Shown: piece after piece, positions 51,735-59,952 of the stretch | Numbering within the stretch: the stretch's first letter is position 1 | Layout: each line of letters starts with the position of its first letter | Assembly: GCA_905480395.1 (NCBI GenBank) | Contig: CAJQQE010000039.1 | Location: 1 to 64,000 of the forward strand | Source of the DNA: an uncultured Phycisphaerales bacterium | Lineage (GTDB): Bacteria > Planctomycetota > Phycisphaerae > Phycisphaerales > SM1A02 | Reading direction: 5' to 3' | DNA length: 64,000 nt | Program-made: the position numbers and the translations under genes | The notes under the pieces: generated by a model | What the model was told of the DNA's origin: nothing | What the model saw: only the letters and a program-made list of their open reading frames with translations | Database searches by the model: none

Positions 51735-52688
51735 TTGAACTATCGACGCCTCGGACACAGTGGACTCGTCGTCTCGGAGATTGGATTCGGATCCTGGCTC
51801 ACCCTCGACGAGGGTGACTTGGAGATTGCCACCGAACTCCATCGAACCGCCTACGAGTCGGGTATCAACTTCTTTGATACCGCCAACGCCTACGGTTCCG
51901 GCGAAACCGAAACCGTGGTCGGACATGCGCTCCAGCCCTTCCGACGCGAGACTTTCGTACTTGCCACCAAGGCCTTCTGGCCCTACGAGCCGAACTGGCC
52001 GTTTCCTACCGCCAACGACCGCGGCCTCTCCCGCAAGCATCTCCATCAAGAACTCGACAAGTCGCTGACTCGCCTCGCCGTCGACTACGTCGATCTCTAT
52101 CAGTGCCACCGATTCGATGACCACACGCCACTCGAGGAGACCTGTCGCGCGATGAGCGATCTGGTGGAGCGCGGCAAGACGCTCTACTGGGGAACGAGCG
52201 AATGGACCGGGACGCAGATCCAGGCCGCGGTCTCTATCTGCGAAGACGCCGGCTGGCACCGCCCCATCTCAAATCAGCCGATCTACAACATGCTGGATCG
52301 CCACTGGGAAAAGGACAGTTTCCCCAGTACCAAACAGTGCGGGATCGGCAACGTCTGCTTCTCCCCCCTCGCGGAGGGCATGCTGACTGGGAAGTACGTC
52401 GGAGAAACCCCAGACGGAAGCCGCGCTGACCACGCGCGGAAAGGAAAATTCCTACGGGCCCGATTCACCGATGCGAATATCAACAAGGTACGCGGCCTCG
52501 CCCAAATCGCCGGGGATCTCGGAATTCCGATGTCGACACTTGCCCTTCGCTGGTGCCTGCGAAGAACCGAGGTCTCGAGTTGCATCGTCGGCGCGAGTCG
52601 ACCGGCGCAGATCGTGGAGAACACAAAGGCGGTTGACTTCGAATGGGACGAATCGATCGAAGTGAAGATCGCGGCAATTCTCGAATAA
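51735..52688 (+). CDS. Aldo/keto reductase
   Basis: 317 residues from TTG at 51735, with GGAG 9 bases upstream. AKR tetrad: Asp and Tyr in FFDTANAYGSGETE, Lys in LATKAFWP, His in YQCHRFDDHTPLEE. Length and pattern fit the Kv-beta-like group (AKR6/12), NADPH-dependent, which often acts on sugar or aldehyde substrates; the exact one is unknown. GASRPAQIVENTKAV near the end is the cofactor-binding part. Confidence 0.9.
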   Translation: MNYRRLGHSGLVVSEIGFGSWLTLDEGDLEIATELHRTAYESGINFFDTANAYGSGETETVVGHALQPFRRETFVLATKAFWPYEPNWPFPTANDRGLSRKHLHQELDKSLTRLAVDYVDLYQCHRFDDHTPLEETCRAMSDLVERGKTLYWGTSEWTGTQIQAAVSICEDAGWHRPISNQPIYNMLDRHWEKDSFPSTKQCGIGNVCFSPLAEGMLTGKYVGETPDGSRADHARKGKFLRARFTDANINKVRGLAQIAGDLGIPMSTLALRWCLRRTEVSSCIVGASRPAQIVENTKAVDFEWDESIEVKIAAILE

Positions 52689-52719
52689 GCAGGCGGTCAC
52701 CCGCCCCACCGCCGAGATA

Positions 52720-52968
52720 TCACCCCAACGCCCGAACCCCATCAACCTGACCGAGCAGGACGCGAAGAACCAGACGGTCTCCGGGTCCTGGCAATCGGTG
52801 CTTTCCGTCTTCCCCCACGGGAAGTAGGTGCACCGGAATCCGAGTCCGGATCGATTCGGCGTCTCCGGGAACCAGCACTGCCAGATCCGCATAGAGATCC
52901 CCGTGAATGGAAACCGGCGCGCTGCCAGTCACTTCGACTTCGATCTCACCGGCAATTGGAAGTGGCAT
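52720..52968 (-). CDS. Small protein of unknown function downstream of an aldehyde dehydrogenase gene
   Basis: 82 residues from ATG at 52968, 4 bases after the aldehyde dehydrogenase stop and with GAAGGA about 10 bases upstream. It reads LPIAGEIEVEVTGSAPVSIH and LAVLVPGDAESIRTRIPVHL: beta-rich, no signal peptide, no Cys. I recognise no family. It is probably co-transcribed with the dehydrogenase. Confidence 0.55.
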   Translation of the reverse strand: MPLPIAGEIEVEVTGSAPVSIHGDLYADLAVLVPGDAESIRTRIPVHLLPVGEDGKHRLPGPGDRLVLRVLLGQVDGVRALG

Positions 52969-52972
52969 TGAT

Positions 52973-54394
52973 TCAATCCTTCGAAGGTTTCGCCGCCGCA
53001 CGGCTGATGGTTCGGACCTGGCAGAACTGACGATGGCCGTACTTGCCCGAATGCCATCCGTACCCGCTCTCCATCGCACCAACCCACGGACTCCCTTCGG
53101 CCCCCCCACATCCTTGATTCACGCCAATCATTCCAGCCGTCAACTGTGCGGCCACGAACTCCGCGTCCTCCGCTGATCCCCAAACACTCGCCGCGAGGCC
53201 GAAACGAGTGTCGTTGGCCTTCCGGACCGCATCATCCTGGCTGCGCACCGACATCACGCAGGCGACTGGCCCGAAGGTCTCTTCGCTCATGATGTCCATG
53301 TCATGATCAAGATCGGTGAGCACAGTGAGCGGCACGAAATTACCATCGCCACCATCCGCGGTTCCGTGACATCCATGAAGGACCCTTGCCCCGTCGCGAA
53401 CCGCCGACTCGATCTGGCGAAGGACGTGATCCTTCTGACGTCGGTTGATCATCGGGCCGACTTCTACGCCCTTTTCCATCCCCGGCCCCTGCTTCATACC
53501 GGCAGCCTTTTCGATGAGCTTCGTGGTGAAATCATCGACGATTTTCTCGTCGACGTAGATCCGTTCGGTACTGACACAGACCTGTCCGGCATTCCGAAAG
53601 GAATTCCTCGCGGCAAAAGCGGCGGCGGCGTCGAGGTCAGCGCCGTCGAGGACAACCATTGGGTCCTTGCCCCCCAGTTCGAGGATGACTCGCTTCAGGC
53701 CGCCACTCGCCTCGCGAAGGATGTGCTTGCCCGCTTCCCGACTGCCCGTGAAGACCACGAGATCGATCGGCGCTTCGACGAGGGCCTTGCCCTGCCGCTC
53801 ATCACCGACCACGAGTTGGAGAACGTTGGGAGGCAACGCTTCGTTGAATACCTGCACCCACTCCCGCGCCACGAGTGGTGTCTCTTCGCTGGGCTTGAGT
53901 AAGACGGTGTTTCCCGCCGCCAGTGCCGGGATCACCGACTGAAAAACCATCAGCAATGGGAAGTTCCACGGAGTGATCGCGGCCACGACGCCGTAGGGAT
54001 CGAACCGAAGGGTGGTCAACGTACTGCGGTCTTCCAAGACTTCGGGACGCAGCGCCTCGACGACCGCGTCGACTTCATCGGCGATCCCGCTCGCGCAATA
54101 CTTGGCTTCGCCCACACCTTGAGGCCTCGGCTTGCCCATTTCGCGAGTCAGAAGCTCACCGATCCGTTCAGCCTCTTCCGTCATGCGCGGAATGGCGGAT
54201 TTTAGGATCTCCGCCCGCTGCTCCAGACTCATCGCCCCCCAACTCCGCTGCGCCATTCGGGCATCACGGACCATCTGTGGAATGAGACCAACCGGAGTCA
54301 TTTCGATCTCACCAACCGGTTGGTTGGTGGCGGGGTCGATCGAGACGATTGCTTCCTTGGTCAAGGCAATGGACGGCGCCGTGGTTTCGGACAT
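52973..54394 (-). CDS. Aldehyde dehydrogenase family protein
   Basis: 473 residues of the NAD(P)-dependent ALDH superfamily. Catalytic Glu in VILELGGKDPMVV, catalytic Cys in FRNAGQVCVSTER, NAD-binding block AAITPWNFPLLMVFQSVIPA and VVFTGSREAGKHILREA. The closest subgroup from the sequence is succinate-semialdehyde dehydrogenase-like, but the aldehyde cannot be named. The start at 54394 (MSETTAPS) has GGAG 8 bases upstream; a start six codons earlier is less favoured. Confidence 0.9.
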   Translation of the reverse strand: MSETTAPSIALTKEAIVSIDPATNQPVGEIEMTPVGLIPQMVRDARMAQRSWGAMSLEQRAEILKSAIPRMTEEAERIGELLTREMGKPRPQGVGEAKYCASGIADEVDAVVEALRPEVLEDRSTLTTLRFDPYGVVAAITPWNFPLLMVFQSVIPALAAGNTVLLKPSEETPLVAREWVQVFNEALPPNVLQLVVGDERQGKALVEAPIDLVVFTGSREAGKHILREASGGLKRVILELGGKDPMVVLDGADLDAAAAFAARNSFRNAGQVCVSTERIYVDEKIVDDFTTKLIEKAAGMKQGPGMEKGVEVGPMINRRQKDHVLRQIESAVRDGARVLHGCHGTADGGDGNFVPLTVLTDLDHDMDIMSEETFGPVACVMSVRSQDDAVRKANDTRFGLAASVWGSAEDAEFVAAQLTAGMIGVNQGCGGAEGSPWVGAMESGYGWHSGKYGHRQFCQVRTISRAAAKPSKD

Positions 54395-54709
54395 GATTGA
54401 ACTCCAGATCAAGCGGATTCTGAATCGAACGAGGCAACCACGACTGTAGCACGTCCCTGGTGGATCACGCTTCTTTTGTACGCTCGCATTCGTTCTAAAT
54501 TCTGCGTCAGGGCCGATCTGGTTCTTTCAATGTTCTCGGGCGTGACATCGTGTTTCGGCGTCTTCATTTGATTCAATCGTTGCCTTGATGCAATGCCGAA
54601 TCGATCTTCTGCGTTGAACTCTAGTTCGGCATGAACCGATTGCCGGCCTCTGATTCTTAGTAGATCTAGAGTGCTTTTCCGTTCGCCACCAATTGCAGGA
54701 GATTCTCCT
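54395..54709. other. Intergenic region upstream of the Arg-rich repeat gene
   Basis: About 315 bases, more A/T-rich than its surroundings. It separates two divergently transcribed genes and should hold both promoters. I see nothing coding and no clear -35/-10 pair. Confidence 0.4.
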
Positions 54710-55252
54710 TTGCTTCAAACCAGACTCGCGATTCCCACCATGATCCTGACCGCCTTCGTGGGCCTGACGGCCACCGCGGCCACGATCTCCTCAACCAGTG
54801 AATCTCCGGCATGGTCGGTCGCCCCGCCACGAGATGCGGCACCTCCTCGTTTCGAAGAAGACCGCCGAACGCCTCGCCGGATCAAGGACACTGATTCCAA
54901 AAAACCCCAGGATGCGGCATCGAGCGCCTCCAGACGCGGTGAGAAAATGGACGCATCGTCCGCTCGCCGTGGAACGAAGAACCGTCAACAGTCATCGCGA
55001 AGCGATCGAAGACCCGGTGCGCCGGACGGAGCGAGTCGACAAGAAACGCGGCGAGATCGAGGGCAGGCTCGTGGTCAAGGCCGTGGACAGTCGCGAGGAG
55101 ACGCTCGCGGACAAGCTCGTAGACAGTCGCGAGGAGACGCTCGCGGACCAGCTCGTGGACAAGGCCGAAAAAGTGGTCTGGACAGACCATCGGCGGATCG
55201 ACATCCCAGGGCCGCTCGAGCCGATCGCCAAGAAAAACGACCGCAGAACTGA
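54710..55252 (+). CDS. Secreted Arg/Gly-rich repeat protein
   Basis: 180 residues from TTG at 54710, with AGGAG exactly 8 bases upstream. A signal peptide (AIPTMILTAFVGLTATAAT) directs export. The mature part is extremely basic and low in complexity: Arg, Gly, Gln, Asp, Ser and Ala, with a 12-residue unit GQSRGDARGQAR repeated about two and a half times near residues 127-160. No fold is expected; it could bind nucleic acid, acidic polysaccharide or mineral surfaces outside the membrane. A second frame (54798-55298) is also open, but it lacks a ribosome site and signal peptide. Confidence 0.6.
   Translation: MLQTRLAIPTMILTAFVGLTATAATISSTSESPAWSVAPPRDAAPPRFEEDRRTPRRIKDTDSKKPQDAASSASRRGEKMDASSARRGTKNRQQSSRSDRRPGAPDGASRQETRRDRGQARGQGRGQSRGDARGQARRQSRGDARGPARGQGRKSGLDRPSADRHPRAARADRQEKRPQN
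55087..55158 (+). repeat. Two tandem 36-bp repeats inside the Arg-rich gene
   Basis: The unit beginning ACAGTCGCGAGGAGACGCTC is found at 55087-55122 and 55123-55158 with only two differences. It encodes 12 residues per copy, so copy changes would keep the frame. Confidence 0.8.
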
Positions 55253-55283
55253 GCCTCTCACCGACTGCATTTCCTCCTCTTGC

Positions 55284-55315
55284 CGACCTCGATTCTGATT
55301 CCAGAATCGGGGTCG
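55284..55315 (+). terminator. Hairpin after the Arg-rich gene
   Basis: CGACCTCGATTCT (55284-55296) pairs with AGAATCGGGGTCG (55303-55315) with one mismatch and a 6-base loop. No clear T-run follows, so it may be a weak terminator or RNA 3' end. Confidence 0.5.
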
Positions 55316-55773
55316 TCGAGTTCTAGGTCGATCCTTCGCTCAAGAAATCGTCATTTCGCGAACCTGACCCCCTTTTTTCGAGGTCTGGATTCCGGTAGAC
55401 TTCTCGATCTGGACCGTGGGTGACAGGTAAAACCTGGCGCCTCATGGGGCACGCCTTCGCGGCTTTGCGTGTGCTCCCGTCCACTCCGGCCGCGGACTCG
55501 GACCGTCAACCACGACGCTCCGGACCGCGCCACGTTGACCGGGATGGTCCCGATCAACGGCGTCTGGTTCCGATGCTGCGTCCACCGGTAAGTGGCGTGA
55601 TCCGTCCCCCCTCTTGATCGACAACAGAACTCCGTGAAGTTCTCCATAGTTCCGCAGGCATTCCGTCCGATGATTTCGGTGGGATGCAAGGAAGCGCTCC
55701 CCCGATGGTTCGCCCGAAGATCTGATCCGATCGGCCTCTCGCCGAATCCTTCTGACTTCAAACCATCGACCAC
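55316..55773. other. Gene-poor stretch before tRNA-Gln
   Basis: About 460 bases. Short frames are open on both strands; a 227-codon minus-strand frame runs through this stretch and through the tRNA, which shows it is not a real gene. I see no other RNA gene. The region should hold the promoter for the tRNA. Confidence 0.45.
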
Positions 55774-55844
55774 TGGCCCGTGGTGTAACGGTAGCACTCT
55801 TGGTTTTGATCCAAGCAGTCCTAGTTCAAATCTAGGCGGGCCAG
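55774..55844 (+). tRNA. tRNA-Gln (anticodon TTG)
   Basis: Cloverleaf seen by eye: acceptor TGGCCCG (55774-55780) with CGGGCCA (55837-55843), D stem GTGT/GCAC, anticodon arm CTTGG-TTTTGAT-CCAAG giving TTG, and T arm CCTAG-TTCAAAT-CTAGG. The discriminator base is G and CCA is not encoded. It lies 57 bases before glmU on the same strand. Confidence 0.93.
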
Positions 55845-55900
55845 CTTCCTTCCTTGCTTGCGGCACCGATCCTCCGCACGACCCGTTTGCTTGAAACCTG

Positions 55901-56707
55901 ATGAACCAACCGGCCTCACAAAACCTTGATTCCAACGAACGCGTGGTAGACGCGGTCATCCTTGCCGCAGGCAAGGGAACTCGGATGCAGAGCGACCTAC
56001 CCAAGGTGATGCACGAGGTCGCGGACCGTCCCATGCTTCACTGGGTGGTGGACGCATGCCGGGCCGCGGGTGCCACACGAATCGTGGTGGTGGTGGGATT
56101 CAAGGGAGAATTGGTTCGAGCGAGCCTGGCCGGCGCCAGCGACATCGAATTCGTCGAGCAAACCGAACAATTAGGAACCGGACATGCGGTGGATCAGGCC
56201 AGGCCTGCATTCGTCACGACGCCGGACCATGACGTCTTCGTGCTCTGCGGTGACGGCCCGCTCATCCGGCCAGAAACCCTCCATGCCCTGCTTCAAACCC
56301 ACCGATCCGCCGGCGCCGATGCGACCCTCGCGACGGCGATCATTGAAGATGCCACCGGCTACGGCCGAATCGTCCGCGATGCCGACGGTGGTTTCTCGAG
56401 GATTGTCGAGCAAAAAGACGCCACGCCCGAGCAACTCGAGATCTGCGAGGTGAACCCCTCGTACTACTGTTTCCGATCCGGCCCCCTCTTCGAGCGGCTC
56501 TCTCGAACCAGTAATGACAATGCCAATGGTGAGTATTACATCACGGATGTCTTCGGTCTCACCCGCGAAGACAACGCCATCGTGGCGGTGGTCGATGCGG
56601 TTCCCGCCGAGGATGTGCTGAGCATTAATGATCCAGAGCAACTAAGCGTCGTCGACGACATTATCCGAACGCGACACAATCTGCCTGCTGCGGAGCAACG
56701 AGCATGA
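55901..56707 (+). CDS. glmU: UDP-GlcNAc pyrophosphorylase, GlmU N-terminal domain only
   Basis: 268 residues. The nucleotidyltransferase signature VILAAGKGTRMQSDLPKVMH near residue 15, QTEQLGTGHAVDQARP, VLCGDGPLIRPETL and YGRIVRDADGGFSRIVEQKD match the uridyltransferase half of GlmU, which makes UDP-GlcNAc from GlcNAc-1-P and UTP. The protein ends where the linker begins, so the left-handed beta-helix acetyltransferase half (about 200 residues in standard GlmU) is missing. Acetylation must be done by another protein. The stop overlaps prs (ATGA). The glmU-prs-rplY-pth order is widely conserved. Confidence 0.92.
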   Translation: MNQPASQNLDSNERVVDAVILAAGKGTRMQSDLPKVMHEVADRPMLHWVVDACRAAGATRIVVVVGFKGELVRASLAGASDIEFVEQTEQLGTGHAVDQARPAFVTTPDHDVFVLCGDGPLIRPETLHALLQTHRSAGADATLATAIIEDATGYGRIVRDADGGFSRIVEQKDATPEQLEICEVNPSYYCFRSGPLFERLSRTSNDNANGEYYITDVFGLTREDNAIVAVVDAVPAEDVLSINDPEQLSVVDDIIRTRHNLPAAEQRA

Positions 56708-57687
56708 CCGCAGGTGATCGCGAACATTTGAAGATCTTTGCCGGACGCTCGGGCCGCGAACTGGCCACTTCGATGTGCGATCACCTCGAACTCCCGATGG
56801 GAAAGAGCACCTCTTCAGTGTTTCCCGACGGCGAGATTTTCGTCAAACTCGACGAGGATGTTCGAGGCCGTGACTGCTTCGTGATCCAATCGACCTGCCA
56901 GCCGGTCAATGACCATCTCGTCGAACTCTTGATTTATATCGACTGCCTCCGTCGCGCTTCCGCCAAGAGAATCACTGCCGTGATTCCCTATCTTGGATAC
57001 GCCCGTCAAGACCGAAAAGATGAAGGCAGAGTACCGATCACCGCGAAACTGGTGGCGAATCTGATCACCGCCGCTGGCGCCGATCGCGTCCTTTGCATGG
57101 ATCTCCACGCCGCCCAAATCCAGGGCTTCTTTGATATTCCCGTGGACCACTTGAGTGCTGCCCCCGTCTTCGTCGAGCACTTTCTGGAATCCCGAGAGGC
57201 GCTCAAGGAGATCGTCGTGGTCTCGCCCGATGTTGGCAACGTCAAAGTCGCCAACATGTACGCGAACGTCCTCGGCTGCGACATGGCCATCGTCGACAAG
57301 CGAAGGCAGTCCGGCTCCGAAGTCTCGGTCAAGAATCTGATCGGCGACGTCGATGGGCGCACCGTGCTGATGTTCGATGACATGATCTCAACCGCCGGCA
57401 CGGTCTGCGAGGCGGCCCGCCTGGTCACCGAGAACGGCGCGACTGACGTCGTGGTCTCCGCGACTCACCCGGTATTGGTCGGCATGGCGATGGAGCGTAT
57501 CGCTGACAGCCCCATCTCGAAGATCAACGTCTGCAACACCATCCCGGGTGGAGATCGATTCACCCCCATCCAAGACAAGATCACCGTCCTCAGCGTCGCC
57601 AAATTGCTTGGCGAAGCTGTTCACCGAATTCACCACGACCAATCCGTGTCCGCCATGTTCCGGACTGGCGTGGGAACCAAGCGTTAG
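56704..57687 (+). CDS. prs: Ribose-phosphate pyrophosphokinase
   Basis: 327 residues. It makes PRPP from ribose-5-phosphate and ATP for nucleotide and His/Trp synthesis. Motifs: IFAGRSGRELATSMCDHLEL at the start, VIPYLGYARQDRKDEGRVPI, the metal-binding block DLHAAQIQGFFDIPVDHL and the PRPP loop MFDDMISTAGTVCEAA. Full length and all key residues kept. Start overlaps glmU. Confidence 0.96.
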   Translation: MTAGDREHLKIFAGRSGRELATSMCDHLELPMGKSTSSVFPDGEIFVKLDEDVRGRDCFVIQSTCQPVNDHLVELLIYIDCLRRASAKRITAVIPYLGYARQDRKDEGRVPITAKLVANLITAAGADRVLCMDLHAAQIQGFFDIPVDHLSAAPVFVEHFLESREALKEIVVVSPDVGNVKVANMYANVLGCDMAIVDKRRQSGSEVSVKNLIGDVDGRTVLMFDDMISTAGTVCEAARLVTENGATDVVVSATHPVLVGMAMERIADSPISKINVCNTIPGGDRFTPIQDKITVLSVAKLLGEAVHRIHHDQSVSAMFRTGVGTKR

Positions 57688-57756
57688 ACCCACCCATCCC
57701 GTCAGCGCGGCCATTCCGCCGTTCCGACGATTTGAATTTGACAGGAGATTTCAACG

Positions 57757-58386
57757 ATGACTCACGAAACCCCCACCCTCGTCGCCTCCAAGCGAGAACG
57801 CCTCGGCTCCCGATATGCCCAACGACTCCGCAAGTCGGGCCAGTTGCCGGCGGTCATTTACGGTCACGGAGCCGACCCCATCTCGGTCAGCGTCGAGGAG
57901 AAGGCGACTCTCGCCCATCTTCACCATGGCCAACACGTCTTCAACCTCGAGATTGAAGGAGAAGGCACCGAGACCTGCTTGGTCAAGGACCTTCAATTCG
58001 GCTTCCTTGGCGACAACGTGATCCATCTTGATCTCACCCGAGTGGATCTGGACGAGCGAGTGAAGATTCTCGTTCACCTCGATCTCCACGGCGAACTCAA
58101 GTCAGCCAGCGAAGCGGGCGCCATCGTGGTGCACGATCACGCTGAGATCGAAGTCGAATGCGCGGTCCGCAACATTCCCGAGTCGATTCGCGTCGACCTC
58201 GGAGCATACGACTCGTCGATCAACGTTGGCGAATTGGAACTCCCCGAGGGCATGATTGCCATCACCCCCGCCGACACCAACATCATCCACGTCCAGATCG
58301 CCGCCGCCGAAGAGCCCGAGGAAGCAACTGACGAAGCTGCCGGTAACGCCAGCAGCGAAAGTGATGCCCCCAAGACTGACGGTTGA
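57757..58386 (+). CDS. rplY: 50S ribosomal protein bL25, CTC type
   Basis: 209 residues, the long CTC/TL5 form: N-terminal 5S rRNA-binding part (ASKRERLGSRYAQRLRKSGQ, LPAVIYGHGADPI), then the C-terminal TL5 domain (DLTRVDLDERVKILVHLDLH, ELPEGMIAITPADTNIIHVQ) and an acidic tail of about 25 residues. It binds 5S rRNA in the large subunit. AGGAG lies 8-9 bases before the ATG. Confidence 0.93.
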   Translation: MTHETPTLVASKRERLGSRYAQRLRKSGQLPAVIYGHGADPISVSVEEKATLAHLHHGQHVFNLEIEGEGTETCLVKDLQFGFLGDNVIHLDLTRVDLDERVKILVHLDLHGELKSASEAGAIVVHDHAEIEVECAVRNIPESIRVDLGAYDSSINVGELELPEGMIAITPADTNIIHVQIAAAEEPEEATDEAAGNASSESDAPKTDG

Positions 58387-58456
58387 TCAAGAACGCCAAT
58401 ATTGGCCCCGTCCCCAGACCGGGGACCGTCACGCAACACAGGAAGGTACGCAGGAC

Positions 58457-59038
58457 ATGAAGCTCGTGGTTGGATTGGGAAATCCCGGACTGGAGTACGA
58501 CCGAACTCGACATAACGTCGGTTTTGAGGTCGTCGACCGGCTCGCCCGACGACACGGGGATCCTGCGACGGGAAGCCCTCGGAACAAGTTCACCGGGCTG
58601 GTGGTCGAAGTGGTCATCGGCGGGGAGAAAGTCCTCCTGCTCAAGCCGCTCACCTATATGAACGTCTCCGGCAAGTCCGTGGCGGAAGCAATGCGTTTCT
58701 ACAAGATGTCACCGGCGAATGATCTCCTGATCATCGTGGATGACACCGCGATCCCCTGTGGCTCCGTGCGACTCAAGCCCGGCGGCGGTGCCGGTGGACA
58801 CAACGGTCTCACGGACGTGACCAAGATGCTCGGCACCGATGCCTGGCCGCGACTGCGGATCGGCATTGACAAGCCGGGCCAGATCCCCTTGAAAAACTAT
58901 GTGCTCGGACGGTTCACGCCCGAGCAGCAGGAATTCGTCGAGCCGTCGCTCGACGACGCCGCGGATGCGGCAGCGTGCTGGGCGAGCGAAGGGCTTGCTC
59001 CAGCGATGAATCGATTCAACCGGAAGGTGGCCGGCTGA
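58457..59038 (+). CDS. pth: Peptidyl-tRNA hydrolase
   Basis: 193 residues, normal length. Signature MKLVVGLGNPGLEYDRTRHN with the catalytic His19, LLKPLTYMNVSGKSV, VDDTAIPCGSVRLKPGGGAG and GHNGL. It frees tRNA from stalled peptidyl-tRNA. The start at 58457 begins the family signature exactly; in-frame sequence upstream overlaps rplY and is rejected. A small GTCCCC/GGGGAC hairpin lies in the gap before it. Confidence 0.95.
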   Translation: MKLVVGLGNPGLEYDRTRHNVGFEVVDRLARRHGDPATGSPRNKFTGLVVEVVIGGEKVLLLKPLTYMNVSGKSVAEAMRFYKMSPANDLLIIVDDTAIPCGSVRLKPGGGAGGHNGLTDVTKMLGTDAWPRLRIGIDKPGQIPLKNYVLGRFTPEQQEFVEPSLDDAADAAACWASEGLAPAMNRFNRKVAG

Positions 59039-59120
59039 TCCGGCACCGATCCGATCGAACCGGCGGATTCTCCGCCCCCCAGGCGCCGTATACCGCGGCG
59101 TCGCAACAGGAATGACAACG

Positions 59121-59756
59121 ATGAGCGAAGTCCGACACGGAATCTACGAGGGCATGTTCCTCTTCCCCCAGTCCGCCGCTGCAGACATGCGTGGCGTGGT
59201 TGATCACGTACAGTCGATCCTCGAACGAGCGGGTGCCGAGCTTATCGCGATCCAGAAGTGGGACGAGCGACGTCTCGCCTATGACATCGCGAGCAACAAG
59301 CGTGGGCTGTACATCCTCACCTACTTCAAATCCGATCGCTCGGAGATCCCAACCATCGAGCGTGCCTGCAACCTCAGCGAGCTCATGCTTCGGGCCATGA
59401 TCCTTCGAGCCGAGCATGTCCCCGCGGAAGAGATCGAAGCCGCCGATCAACGCGAGGCCCTGAACGACGAAATCAAGCTCCGAGAGAATCAGGCCGTTGA
59501 GGACGCCAAGGCGGCCGAGGCCGCTGCCATCGCCGCTGCGGCGGCGGTCGCCGCTGCTGCGGAAGTTGCCGCCGCCAAGGCCAAGGCCGAAGCAGAAGCC
59601 CCCGCGGTCGAAGCAGAAGTCCCTGCGGCCGAAGCAGAAGCCCCCGCGGCCGAAGCAGAAGCCCCCGCGGCCGAAGCAGAAACCCCCGCGGCCGAAGCAG
59701 AAGCCCCCGCGGCCGAAGCAGAAACCCCCGCCGAGAAGGCCGACGACAAGGCGTGA
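59121..59756 (+). CDS. rpsF: 30S ribosomal protein bS6 with long Ala/Glu repeat tail
   Basis: 211 residues against the usual 95-135. The first about 105 form the bS6 fold: YEGMFLFPQSAAADMRGVVD, KWDERRLAYDIASNKRGLYI and LSELMLRAMILRAEHVP. After that comes an Ala-rich helix-like stretch (residues about 130-155), then seven copies of a 7-residue unit AEAEAPA or close to it. Start 59121 has AGGA 9-10 bases upstream; an ATG three codons earlier is too near that site. bS6 pairs with bS18 on the platform of the small subunit, but no rpsR lies in the window. Confidence 0.93.
   Translation: MSEVRHGIYEGMFLFPQSAAADMRGVVDHVQSILERAGAELIAIQKWDERRLAYDIASNKRGLYILTYFKSDRSEIPTIERACNLSELMLRAMILRAEHVPAEEIEAADQREALNDEIKLRENQAVEDAKAAEAAAIAAAAAVAAAAEVAAAKAKAEAEAPAVEAEVPAAEAEAPAAEAEAPAAEAETPAAEAEAPAAEAETPAEKADDKA
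59586..59732 (+). repeat. Seven tandem 21-bp repeats in rpsF
   Basis: The unit GCCGAAGCAGAAGCCCCCGC plus G is repeated seven times with few differences. As 21 is a multiple of three, changes in copy number keep the reading frame, so the tail length may vary between strains. Confidence 0.88.
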
Positions 59757-59792
59757 AAAGACGTGACAAGGCGGATCATCCAGTTTGAAATG

Positions 59793-59824
59793 CGGAGGGC
59801 GACCATCGGTCGCCCTCCGTTTTT
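59793..59824 (+). terminator. Intrinsic terminator after rpsF
   Basis: CGGAGGGCGACC (59793-59804) pairs with GGTCGCCCTCCG (59808-59819), a perfect 12-bp stem with a 3-base loop, followed by TTTTTC. It separates rpsF from ssb. Confidence 0.95.
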
Positions 59825-59952
59825 CATGGTGCCAAGACCGGCCCGAAGGATCTTTCCGGATGTGGATGGCTCGTCGCTTTTCCGCACCTTTCGGGCAGGA
59901 TCTCCGAGTGCCCGCGTAGACTTCCAGAACTTCAAGACCTCGGAGACGATTC

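Noticed and set aside
54798-55298. Second open frame in the Arg-rich repeat gene
   Set aside because: No ribosome site or signal peptide; kept open by the in-phase 36-bp repeats. The TTG-started frame is better supported.
55351-56034. A 227-codon minus-strand frame
   Set aside because: It runs through the tRNA-Gln gene and into glmU, so it cannot be a normal gene.
58256-59038. Longer pth beginning at 58256
   Set aside because: It would overlap rplY by 130 bases and precede the family signature, which begins exactly at 58457.
59586-59732. CRISPR-like array
   Set aside because: Direct 21-bp tandem repeats inside rpsF without spacers.
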